Source: Streptomyces lichenis (GTDB lineage Bacteria; Actinomycetota; Actinomycetes; Streptomycetales; Streptomycetaceae). Taken from it: 64,000 nucleotides of DNA. The notes under the pieces are model-generated. The model was given only the letters and a program-made list of their open reading frames with translations, was not told the DNA's origin and searched no databases. The stretch's first letter is position 1. Every line of letters starts with the position of its first letter. The position numbers and the translations under genes were made by a program. Positions 7,704-15,533 of this stretch are shown here, piece by piece. Where the stretch lies: the NCBI RefSeq assembly GCF_023218175.1, contig NZ_JALPTH010000026.1, positions 1-64,000 of the forward strand. The letters are read 5' to 3'.

Positions 7704-8804
7704 GTGTCCACCACCACCAGGATCGCGGCCGGTGTGCTGGCCGGCGCGCTGGGCGTCACGGCGCTCACCGCGTGCGGCGGCGACGGCGGGTCGACCGGCG
7801 GGAGCGACGAGGGCGGCAGGACGTCCAAGACCGTCACTCTCGTCACCCATGACTCCTTCAACGCCTCCCCCGAGGTGCTGAAGAAGTTCACCCAGCGGAC
7901 CGGGTACACCGTCAAGGTCCTCAAGAGCGGTGACGCCGGCGAGGCCGTCAACAAGGCGGTGCTCACCAAGGGCGCCCCGCAGGGCGACGTCTTCTTCGGC
8001 GTCGACAACACCCTGCTCTCCCGGGCCCTCGACAACGGGCTGTTCCAGCCGTACGAGGCCAAGGGCCTGGACCGGGTGCCGGAGGCGGTGCGGCTCGACA
8101 AGGGCGAGCACCGGGTCACTCCGGTCGACACCGGCGACATCTGCGTCAACTACGACAAGAAGTTCTTCGCCGACAGGAAGCTGGCGCCGCCGAAGACCTT
8201 CGACGACCTGGCGAAGCCCGCCTACAAGGACCTGCTGGTGGTGGAGAACCCCGAGCGGTCCTCACCCGGCCTCGGCTTCCTGCTCGGCACCGCCGCCGAG
8301 TACGGAGACGGCGGCTGGCCGGACTACTGGAAGAAGCTCAAGGCCAACGGCGTCAAGGTGGTCGACAGCTGGGAGATCGCCTACAACCAGGAGTTCTCCG
8401 GTTCGGCCGGCGGCAGGAAGGCCAAGGGCGACCGCCCGCTGGTCGTCTCCTACGCCTCCAGCCCGCCCGTCGAGGTGCTCTACGCCGAGCCGCAGCCCAA
8501 GGAGGCGCCCACCGGGGTGTCCACCGGCACCTGCTTCCAGCAGATCGAGTTCGCCGGGCTGCTGGACGGGGCGAAGAACCCCCAGGGCGGAAAGGCGCTG
8601 ATCGACTTCCTGATCTCCAAGGACTTCCAGGAGGACGTGCCGCTCCAGATGTTCGTCAACCCGGTCGCGAAGGACGCCGAGCTGCCGGAGCTGTTCACCC
8701 GGCACGGCGCCAAGGCCGACGACCCGCACGCGCTCGACCCGAAGAAGATCGCCGACAACCGCGACCAGTGGATCCAGACGTGGTCCTCCCTCGTCCTGAG
8801 GTAG
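7704..8804 (+). CDS. thiB: Thiamine ABC transporter substrate-binding lipoprotein
   Basis: Extracellular thiamine (or TPP) capture protein, 366 residues. The GTG at 7704 follows AGGAGG (7693-7698) by five bases. The lipoprotein signal is VSTTTRIAAGVLAGAL then LTAC, giving a lipidated Cys, followed by a Gly/Asp/Ser linker. The body is a periplasmic-binding-protein fold of the iron/thiamine type, with VTHDSFNASPEVLKKF, GDVFFGVDN and PVDTGDICVNYD resembling ThiB. The riboswitch directly upstream and the fused permease and ATPase downstream make thiamine the substrate with good confidence. Its 3' end overlaps the permease start. Confidence 0.92.
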   Translation: MSTTTRIAAGVLAGALGVTALTACGGDGGSTGGSDEGGRTSKTVTLVTHDSFNASPEVLKKFTQRTGYTVKVLKSGDAGEAVNKAVLTKGAPQGDVFFGVDNTLLSRALDNGLFQPYEAKGLDRVPEAVRLDKGEHRVTPVDTGDICVNYDKKFFADRKLAPPKTFDDLAKPAYKDLLVVENPERSSPGLGFLLGTAAEYGDGGWPDYWKKLKANGVKVVDSWEIAYNQEFSGSAGGRKAKGDRPLVVSYASSPPVEVLYAEPQPKEAPTGVSTGTCFQQIEFAGLLDGAKNPQGGKALIDFLISKDFQEDVPLQMFVNPVAKDAELPELFTRHGAKADDPHALDPKKIADNRDQWIQTWSSLVLR

Positions 8805-10561
8805 TCGCGAAGACGGCCGAGAACGCGGAGCAGACCGGCCCCGGCTCCGCGGAGCGGACCGCCCCCGCCGCGCGGAGGCTCGCGCGGCGGCGGGCGGTGC
8901 GCGCGGGGGCGCTGCGGGGTGCGCTGATGGCGCTGCCGGTGGTGTTCTTCGCGGTCTTCTTCGCGTACCCGGTGGCCGCCATCACCGCCCGCGGCCTCGG
9001 CGCCGCCGGACCGGCCGGCACCGTGGGCACCGGCGGGGGCGGGCTGGACCTGGGCCGGATCGGGGAGGTGCTGGGCCGCTCCGACATCCTGGACGTGCTC
9101 TGGTTCACCACCTGGCAGGCGGTGGCCTCCACCGGGCTCACCCTGCTGCTGGCGCTGCCCGGCGCCTATGCGATGGCCCGGTTCGCCTTCCCCGGCAAGC
9201 GGCTGCTGCGGGCCGTGGTCACCGTGCCGTTCGTGCTGCCCACCGTCGTCGTCGGCACCGCCTTCCTCGCCGTGGTCGGCCGGCGCGGGCTGCTGGACGA
9301 GCTGTGGGGGATCCGCCTGGACACCAGTGTCTGGGCCATCCTGCTCGCCCATGTCTTCTTCAACTACGCCGTGGTCGTCCGCACCGTCGGCGGGCTCTGG
9401 TCCCAGCTCGACCCGCGCCAGGAGGAGGCCGCCCGGGTGCTGGGCGCCTCCCGGCTCGGCGCCTTCCGCCGGGTGACGCTGCCGGCGCTCGCCCCGGCGG
9501 TGGCCGCCGCCGCGCTGATGATCTCCCTCTTCACGTACACCTCCTTCGGCATCGTGCAGATCCTCGGCGGGCCCGCGTACACCACGCTGGAGGCCGAGAT
9601 CTACCGGCAGACCGCGCAGCTGCTGGACCTGCCGACGGCCGCGGTGCTCACCCTGGTGCAGTTCGCCGCGGTCGGCGGGGTGCTGGCCGTGCACGCCTGG
9701 ACGGTACGGAGGCGGGAGACCGCGCTCAAGCTGGTGGACCCGGGCACCACCGCCCGCCGCCCGCGCGGCACCGCCCAGTGGACGCTGCTGGCCGCCGTGC
9801 TCGCCTCGGTCGCCGTGCTGCTGCTGCCGCTCGGGGTGCTGGTCGCCCGCTCCTTCGGCGGACCGGACGGGCTGCTGTACTACCGGGCGCTGGCCGACGC
9901 GGGCGCCTCCGGCGGCACCTTCCTGGTCGCCCCGCTCACCGCCATCGGCACCTCGCTGACGTACGCGCTCGCCGCCACTGCCATCGCCGTGCTGGTCGGC
10001 GGGCTGGCCGCGGCGGCGCTGACCAGGCGGGCGGGCCGCCTCGTGCGCGGCTTCGACGCGCTGCTGATGCTGCCGCTGGGGGTGTCCGCGGTCACCGTCG
10101 GCTTCGGCTTCCTCATCGCGCTGGACGAGCCGCCGCTCGACCTGCGCGCCTCCTGGTGGCTGGTGCCGCTGGCCCAGGCGCTGGTCGGGGTGCCGTTCGT
10201 GGTGCGCACCATGCTGCCGGTGCTGCGCGCCGTGGACGCGACGCTGCGGGAGGCGGCCGCGGTGCTCGGCGCCTCCCCGTGGCGGGCCTGGCGGGAGGTG
10301 GACCTGCCGTTGGTGAGCCGGGCCCTGCTGGTGGCCGCCGGGTTCGCGTTCGCCGTCTCGCTCGGCGAGTTCGGGGCGACGGTGTTCATCGCCCGGCCCG
10401 ACAGCCCGACCCTGCCGGTCGCCGTGGCCCGGCTGATCGGCCGGCCCGGCGACCTCAACTACGGGCAGGCGATGGCCCTGTCCACGATCCTGATGGTGGT
10501 GTGCGCGGTGTCCCTGCTGCTGCTGGAACGTGTCCGGGCCGACCGCGCCGGGGAGCTGTGA
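8768..10561 (+). CDS. thiP: Thiamine ABC transporter permease (two fused halves)
   Basis: Membrane subunit of the thiamine importer with two BPD-type permease domains in one chain, about 12 transmembrane segments over 597 residues. Each half ends in a cytoplasmic EAA loop that docks the ATPase: EEAARVLGASRLGAFRRVTLP-like at about residues 218-238 and a REAAAVLGASPWRAWREV stretch at about 495-512. The GTG at 8768 lies inside the thiB 3' end (37-base overlap); the first 35 residues are charged and poorly constrained, so the start could lie further in. The stop TGA overlaps the GTG of thiQ (GTGA), indicating coupled translation. Confidence 0.9.
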   Translation: MDPDVVLPRPEVVAKTAENAEQTGPGSAERTAPAARRLARRRAVRAGALRGALMALPVVFFAVFFAYPVAAITARGLGAAGPAGTVGTGGGGLDLGRIGEVLGRSDILDVLWFTTWQAVASTGLTLLLALPGAYAMARFAFPGKRLLRAVVTVPFVLPTVVVGTAFLAVVGRRGLLDELWGIRLDTSVWAILLAHVFFNYAVVVRTVGGLWSQLDPRQEEAARVLGASRLGAFRRVTLPALAPAVAAAALMISLFTYTSFGIVQILGGPAYTTLEAEIYRQTAQLLDLPTAAVLTLVQFAAVGGVLAVHAWTVRRRETALKLVDPGTTARRPRGTAQWTLLAAVLASVAVLLLPLGVLVARSFGGPDGLLYYRALADAGASGGTFLVAPLTAIGTSLTYALAATAIAVLVGGLAAAALTRRAGRLVRGFDALLMLPLGVSAVTVGFGFLIALDEPPLDLRASWWLVPLAQALVGVPFVVRTMLPVLRAVDATLREAAAVLGASPWRAWREVDLPLVSRALLVAAGFAFAVSLGEFGATVFIARPDSPTLPVAVARLIGRPGDLNYGQAMALSTILMVVCAVSLLLLERVRADRAGEL

Positions 10562-11583
10562 GCACCATGCTGACCCTGGAGAAGGTGACCGTCCGCTTCG
10601 GCGGCCGACTCGCGCTGGACCACGTGGACCTGGCGGTCGCCGACCACGAGACCGTGTGTGTGCTGGGGCCCAGCGGCAGCGGCAAGTCCACCCTGCTGCG
10701 GGCGGTCGCCGGGCTGCAACCGGTGGACGGCGGACGGGTGCTGCTGGACGGCGCCGACCAGTCCGGGGTGCCGGTGCACCGCCGCGGGGTGGGGCTGATG
10801 TTCCAGGACCACCAGCTCTTCCCGCAGCGGGACGTCGGCGGGAACGTCGCCTTCGGGCTGCGGATGCGCGGCGCGGCCAAGGGCGAACAGGCCCGGCGGG
10901 TGGAGGAGTTGCTGGAGCTGGTCGGACTGCCGGGCGCGGAGCGGCGGGCGGTGGCCCGGCTGTCCGGCGGCGAGCAGCAGCGGGTCGCCCTGGCCCGCGC
11001 GCTGGCCCCCAGCCCCCGGCTGCTGATGCTGGACGAACCGCTGGGCCAGCTCGACCGGGGCCTGCGCGAGCGGCTGGTGGTGGAGCTGCGGCAGTTGTTC
11101 GGGCGGCTCGGCACCACGGTGCTGGCCGTCACCCACGACCAGGGCGAGGCGTTCGCGCTGGCCGACCGGGTGGTGGTGATGCGGGACGGCCGGATCGCCC
11201 AGAGCGGCACCCCGCGCGAGGTCTGGCAGCACCCGGTGGACGAGTTCACCGCCCGCTTCCTCGGCTTCGAGAACGTGACGGAGGCGACGGTACGGGGTGA
11301 GGCGGCCGACACCGTCTGGGGCACCCTCCCGGTGCCGCCCGGCTCCCCGCAGGGCGAGCGTCCACTACTGGTCCGCCCCGCCGGGGTGCGGCTGACCGCC
11401 CCCGCCGACGGGCTGCGTTGCACCGTCGAGTCTCGCACCTTCCGCGGCCACCATGTCGCCCTGCGGCTCCGCCCGGAGAGCGGCCCGCCACTGGAGGCGG
11501 TCTGCGCCCTGCGCGACACCCCGGACGAGGGCGCCGAGGTGGGCGCGGTCTTCCTGGCGGAGGAGGTCGTGGTCCTGGGCTGA
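10558..11583 (+). CDS. thiQ: Thiamine ABC transporter ATP-binding protein
   Basis: ATPase driving thiamine import, 341 residues. Visible in order: Walker A GPSGSGKST, Q-loop in LMFQDHQLFP, signature LSGGEQQR, Walker B LLMLDEPLGQLD and the switch His in AVTHDQGEA. About 100 residues follow the nucleotide-binding domain and resemble a TOBE-like regulatory region. The GTG at 10558 overlaps the thiP stop by 4 bases and is preceded by GGGGAG; an ATG at 10567 is an alternative. It ends the riboswitch-controlled operon; no terminator is seen before the decayed gene that follows. Confidence 0.93.
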   Translation: MSTMLTLEKVTVRFGGRLALDHVDLAVADHETVCVLGPSGSGKSTLLRAVAGLQPVDGGRVLLDGADQSGVPVHRRGVGLMFQDHQLFPQRDVGGNVAFGLRMRGAAKGEQARRVEELLELVGLPGAERRAVARLSGGEQQRVALARALAPSPRLLMLDEPLGQLDRGLRERLVVELRQLFGRLGTTVLAVTHDQGEAFALADRVVVMRDGRIAQSGTPREVWQHPVDEFTARFLGFENVTEATVRGEAADTVWGTLPVPPGSPQGERPLLVRPAGVRLTAPADGLRCTVESRTFRGHHVALRLRPESGPPLEAVCALRDTPDEGAEVGAVFLAEEVVVLG

Positions 11584-11587
11584 GCCG

Positions 11588-12309
11588 GTGGACCCCGGCG
11601 CGGCGACCCGCGGCCCGCTGGCCCGCGCCGTCGGCCCCGGGGTGCGGCTGGTGCGGATGGTGCCCGGGGTGGACGCGGCCGCCTTCGCCGGGGGTGTTCC
11701 GGGCCGGATACGGCGGCGGCTCGGGCTGCCCGCCGAGGCGCCCGTGGTGCTGTGCGCGGCCCGGCTGGTGCCGCGCAAGGGCCCGGACACCCTGATCCGG
11801 GCGCTGCCCCCGGTCCGCGCCCGGGTGCCGGGCACGCGGCTGCTGCTGGTGGGCGCCGGACCGGACGAGGCCCGGCTGCGCCGGCTGGCCGCCCGGTACG
11901 GGGTGAGCGGGGCGGTGGTCTTCGCCGGGGGCGCCCGCACCGGGAGCTGCCCGATCACTACGCCGCCGCCGATGTGTTCGCCATGCCCTGCCGCACCCGC
12001 CGGGCCGGGCTGGAGCTGGAGGGCCTGGGCATCGTCTACCTGGAGGCCGCCGCGGCCGGGCTGCCGGTGCTCGCCGGGCGCTCCGGCGGGGCGCCCGGCA
12101 CCGTCCGGGAGGGCGGGACCGGGTTCGTGGTGGACGGCCGGGATACGGCGGCGGTGGCCCGGCGGCTGACCGGGCTGCTCGGTGACCGGGCGGCGGCCAC
12201 CGCGATGGGGGCCCGGGGGCGGGAGCGGGTGGCGGCCGACTGGAGCTGGGAGGGCGCCTGGGCGGTGCCGGCCGGGCTCGGTGAACCGGCCCCGGTCGGC
12301 GGGCTCTAG
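11588..12309 (+). pseudogene. Decayed GT4 family glycosyltransferase (N-terminally truncated, frameshifted)
   Basis: Remnant of the C-terminal half of a GT-B fold glycosyltransferase, close to phosphatidylinositol mannosyltransferase-like enzymes. From 11588 the second frame reads VRMVPGVDAAAF, RIRRRLGLP, CAARLVPRKGPDTLIRAL and LLLVGAGPDEARLRRLA, which is the nucleotide-sugar domain. Around 11937-11945 the homology jumps to the first frame: ELPDHYAAADVFAMPCRTR, then the EX7E motif EGLGIVYLE and GRSGGAPGTVREG to the end. One missing base explains the jump. The entire N-terminal acceptor domain is absent. It ends overlapping the last four bases of the convergent LOG gene. A sequencing error could mimic the frameshift but not the missing half. 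Confidence 0.85.
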
Positions 12310-13427
12310 CGGGCCCGGCCGCCGAGTCGGAGCAGCGCTTCCGGGGCCTCCTCCACGGTGTCCACCAGGGCGATCCGGTCGGCCATCGCCCGCTCACCGG
12401 CGAGGGCGCGGAGCAGCGGCCAGGCGGGCAGGCGCTCGGTCCAGTGGGCGCGGTCGACCAGCACCATGGGGGTCGGCTCGCCGCGGGACTCGTAGTAGTT
12501 GGGGGTGGCGTTGTCGAAGACCTCCTGTACGGTGCCGGCCGCGCCGGGCAGGAAGACCACCCCGGCGGTGCAGCGGGCCAGCAGTCCGTCCTCGCGGGTG
12601 GCGTTGGCGAAATACTTGGCGAGGTGCGAGGCGAAGGCGTTCGGCGGCTCGTGCCCGTAGAACCAGGTGGGGATGCCGACGGAGGCGCCGCCCTCGGGCC
12701 AGCGGGAGCGGACGGCGAAGGCGGCGGCGGCCCAGTCGCCGATGGACGGGGTGAAGGAGGGCTCCTTGGCGAGCAGGAGCAGTGCCTCGTCCAGCATGGG
12801 GTCGGTGTACGGGGCGGCGTAGGCGCCGAGGTTGGCCGCCTCCATCGCGCCCGGGCCGCCGCCGGTCGCCACGGTGAGCCCGGCGCGGGCCAGCGAGCGG
12901 CCGAGCCGGGCGGCACCCTCGTACTCCACCGTGCCCCGGGCCATCGCGTGCCCGCCCATGACGCCGACCACCGGGACGCCGTGCAGGTGCTCGTCCAGCG
13001 CGTCGGAGACCGAGTCGTCGTGCACGGCCCGCAGCATCGAGGCGAAGACGTCCCCGTCGGCCTTGGTCCGCTGGAACCAGTCGTAGGTCAGCGCGTCCGG
13101 GGTCGCCTGGTAGCCGCGCTCGGCCAGGCCCGCGTACAGCTCGGCGGGGGTGTAGAGGCTGCCCCGGTAGGGGTCGTACGGCAGGCCCGGGATCGGCGGG
13201 AAGACCAGCGCCCCGGCGAGGCGGACCCGGGCGGCGGCGTCCGGGTCCATCGGGCAGCCGAGGAACACGGCGCCGTCCACGGGGAGTCCGAGGAGCGCGG
13301 GGGTGCGGTCGGTGAGGTCCACGGACTGCACCCGCAACCCGGCGAGGCTGCCGGCCGCGGCCACCTCGTCGAACTCCGGGAGCGTCTCGATCTCGTGGTC
13401 GGTGCGGTGCTCGGGGGAGTGGGCCAT
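12306..13427 (-). CDS. LOG-family (lysine decarboxylase-like) Rossmann protein
   Basis: Cytoplasmic protein of the LOG/YgdH-like superfamily, whose members are nucleotide 5'-monophosphate nucleosidases. The 373-residue product has the central GVMGGHAMARG, the phosphate-binding TGGGPGAMEAANLGAYA, and the later PGAAGTVQEVFDN, which corresponds to the family PGGxGTxxE loop with Gly replaced by Ala. The N-terminal 130 residues form an extra domain with VFLGCPMDPDAA. The length suggests the larger PpnN-like class rather than the 180-residue plant-hormone type. It may be the last intact gene of its own transcript; an ABC permease gene ends 22 bases upstream of its start. Substrate unknown. Confidence 0.8.
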   Translation of the reverse strand: MAHSPEHRTDHEIETLPEFDEVAAAGSLAGLRVQSVDLTDRTPALLGLPVDGAVFLGCPMDPDAAARVRLAGALVFPPIPGLPYDPYRGSLYTPAELYAGLAERGYQATPDALTYDWFQRTKADGDVFASMLRAVHDDSVSDALDEHLHGVPVVGVMGGHAMARGTVEYEGAARLGRSLARAGLTVATGGGPGAMEAANLGAYAAPYTDPMLDEALLLLAKEPSFTPSIGDWAAAAFAVRSRWPEGGASVGIPTWFYGHEPPNAFASHLAKYFANATREDGLLARCTAGVVFLPGAAGTVQEVFDNATPNYYESRGEPTPMVLVDRAHWTERLPAWPLLRALAGERAMADRIALVDTVEEAPEALLRLGGRAR

Positions 13428-13448
13428 GGCCGAGAGCCTAGTGGCCGG

Positions 13449-14600
13449 CTAACTGCCCAGCGGCAGCGCGGCCAGCCGGGCGACCAGCCAGGTGAGGGGG
13501 AGGAAGACGGCCAGCAGCACTCCGGCGCGCAGGGCGGCGGTGGTGCGCAGCAGGGCGGCGGGGGCGCCGAGGTCGGTGAGGGTGCCGGTGGTGGGGGCGC
13601 GTTCCTGGCGGGACTCGACGGCGGCGGTGAGCAGGGTGGCGACGGCGCAGAGGACGACCAGGGTGGCGCCGAGGGCGGTGAGGTCGCCGAAGGGGCGGAA
13701 CGCCTCCTGGCGGAAGAGGACCGTTCCGCCGAGGGTCACGGCGGCCACCGCGGCGGCGACGCCGAGCGGGCGGCCGATGCGCCGGGCCTCGGCCATCAGG
13801 GCGCGGCCGGCCAGCAGCCGGGCGGCGCCGGGGCGGCCGATCTGGAGCAGCCGGCCGGAGAGGTGGGTGAGGCCGGGGCCGGCGACGGCGAGGCCGACGG
13901 AGGCGATCACCCAGCCGGCCAGCACGGCGCCGCGGCCGCTGCCCAGGCCGCCGGGCAGGGCCGCGCCGCCGGCCGCGTAGGTCTCGGCGGCCAGGCCCAG
14001 GGCGACCAGGGTGACGCCCCAGGGCAGTCCGGCGGGCGGCTCGGCGGGGGCGGGGCGGGCGGCGTCCGGGTCCTTCTCGGTGGCGGGCGGCTCGCGGCGG
14101 GGGCGCAGCGCCAGGGCGACGGTGGCGGTGGCGGCGAGCGGCACGACGGCCAGCAGGGTGAGCGCGGCGGGCAGCGGCAGCGGCCGGCCTGCGGCGGTCA
14201 GCTCGGCGGCGGCCCCGTCGAACGGCATCCCGCTCAGGTCGCCGCGCAGGTGGAGGAAGACGGCGAGGGCGAGGAGGGAGCCGGTGAGGGCGGCCAGGGC
14301 GGTGGTGGCGGCGGCGAACAGGGCGAGCTTCGCCGGGCCGAGGCCGATGGCGGAGAGCCCGGGGCGGGGCCGGGTGCCGGGGTCGGTACGGGCGACGGCG
14401 AGCGCCAGGTGCACGGTGGCCGCGACGGGCAGCAGGCACCAGGCGAGCCGGGCGGCCGGGGCCTCGCCGCCGGGGCGGACCAGGGCGTAGGCGAGGGCGC
14501 ACAGCAGCAGGAAGCCGGTGGCGGCGGAGGCGGCGGTGACCAGCAGCCGGCGGGCCAGCACCACCGGGTGCGCGCCGCGGGCTAGACGGAGAGCGAGCAC
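13449..14600 (-). CDS. ABC transporter permease, FtsX-like half
   Basis: Membrane protein of 383 residues with about eight hydrophobic segments, resembling the permease subunits of FtsX/MacB-type ABC systems that handle peptides, lipids or cell-wall signals. Two clusters of membrane helices flank a central soluble stretch (about 150-200) with Pro and charged residues. The GTG at 14600 is chosen because GGAGGGG lies about eight bases upstream and it overlaps the 3' end of the ATPase gene by 19 bases, giving a coupled pair. A longer in-frame extension reads as arginine-rich noise. It is shorter than the usual 800-residue form, with only one FtsX repeat clearly intact. Confidence 0.75.
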   Translation of the reverse strand: MLALRLARGAHPVVLARRLLVTAASAATGFLLLCALAYALVRPGGEAPAARLAWCLLPVAATVHLALAVARTDPGTRPRPGLSAIGLGPAKLALFAAATTALAALTGSLLALAVFLHLRGDLSGMPFDGAAAELTAAGRPLPLPAALTLLAVVPLAATATVALALRPRREPPATEKDPDAARPAPAEPPAGLPWGVTLVALGLAAETYAAGGAALPGGLGSGRGAVLAGWVIASVGLAVAGPGLTHLSGRLLQIGRPGAARLLAGRALMAEARRIGRPLGVAAAVAAVTLGGTVLFRQEAFRPFGDLTALGATLVVLCAVATLLTAAVESRQERAPTTGTLTDLGAPAALLRTTAALRAGVLLAVFLPLTWLVARLAALPLGS

Positions 14601-15319
14601 GTGTCGCGCCCCTCCGCTCCGGTGGTGGCGGGATACGGGGTCTCGCCGGTGCGGCGGCCGTCCACCAGGTGCACGGCGCGGTCGGCGAGGGCGGCCACGT
14701 CCGGGTCCCCGGTGGCCAGCAGCACGGTGATGCGGTGCGAGCGGGCCGCGGCGGTGAGGGTGCGCAGCACCTGGTTGCCGTCGGCGCGGTGCAGCGCGGC
14801 GGTCGGCTCGTCGGCGAAGAGCAGCGGGGGCAGGGTGATCAGCGCGCGGGCGACGGCGATCCGCTGGCACTGGTCCTGGCGGAGCCGGTGCGGGCGCTGG
14901 TGGGCGCAGTCGCCGGCGTCGAGCCGGTCCAGCCAGTCCAGGGCGGCGCTCTTGGCGGCGCGGTGGGCGGTGCCGCGCAGCAGCAGCGGCAGGGCGGCGT
15001 TCTCCCAGCCGGTGAGTTCGGCGACCAGGGCGGGCTGGGTGCCGATCCAGCCGAAGGACTCGCGGCGCAGCTTCTCGCGCTGGAGCCGGTCCATGGTGTG
15101 CAGGGCGGTGCTGTGGAACCAGACCTCGCCCTCAGTGGGGACGAGCCGGCCGGACAGGCAGCGCAGCAGACTGGTCTTGCCGCTGCCGCGGGGGCCGCTG
15201 ACCGCGAGGATCTCGCCCTCGCGCACCCCGAGGGAGACGCCCTGGAGCGCGGGGGAGCCGTTGGGGGAGTAGTGCAGGGCGCGTGCCCAGAGCACGTCGT
15301 TGTCCGGCGGGGCCACCAT
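14582..15319 (-). CDS. ABC transporter ATP-binding protein with degenerate signature loop
   Basis: ATPase partner of the permease encoded just downstream, 245 residues. Walker A is GPRGSGKTS (about residues 42-50), Walker B LLFADEPTAAL. The signature motif, normally LSGGQ, reads LRQDQCQRIAVARAL, so the Ser-Gly-Gly triad that contacts the partner ATP is missing. The switch His region reads LLATGDPD, also lacking the usual His. ATP binding looks intact but turnover by the normal dimer mechanism looks doubtful, unless the permease pairs it with another ATPase. ATG at 15319 is preferred (GAGG eight bases upstream); GTG at 15328 is possible. Confidence 0.8.
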   Translation of the reverse strand: MVAPPDNDVLWARALHYSPNGSPALQGVSLGVREGEILAVSGPRGSGKTSLLRCLSGRLVPTEGEVWFHSTALHTMDRLQREKLRRESFGWIGTQPALVAELTGWENAALPLLLRGTAHRAAKSAALDWLDRLDAGDCAHQRPHRLRQDQCQRIAVARALITLPPLLFADEPTAALHRADGNQVLRTLTAAARSHRITVLLATGDPDVAALADRAVHLVDGRRTGETPYPATTGAEGRDTCSLSV

Positions 15320-15452
15320 GGCGTACACCTCGCTGTCGGTTCCGTGCGTCGTCGCCCGGGTCCCCTGCCTTCCCCCGTACGGGGGAGTGGGGGTGGGGCC
15401 GATCGGTCAGGGGAACCGTAGGGAGCCGGTGGGCGGGTGCCCGGACAGCACA

Positions 15453-15499
15453 CGGCCCGGGCCCGCCCATCTCACTCGGATGGGGCAGGTCCCGGGCCG
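15453..15499 (-). terminator. Terminator of the aminotransferase transcript
   Basis: CGGCCCGGG (15453-15461) pairs with CCCGGGCCG (15491-15499), and inside it CCCATC (15466-15471) pairs with GATGGG (15479-15484). The compound hairpin lies 35 bases past the stop of the leftward aminotransferase gene. The rest of the gap to the ABC gene start at 15319 holds no gene and must contain the ABC promoter. Confidence 0.65.
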
Positions 15500-15533
15500 C
15501 GTTCAGCCTACGATCGTACGATCCCGATCACGG

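Noticed and set aside
12444..14585. Rightward open frame of 713 codons over the LOG and permease genes
   Set aside because: It is a low-complexity Gly/Gln/Glu/Arg translation of the complementary strand of genes with clear homology; no family and no ribosome binding site.
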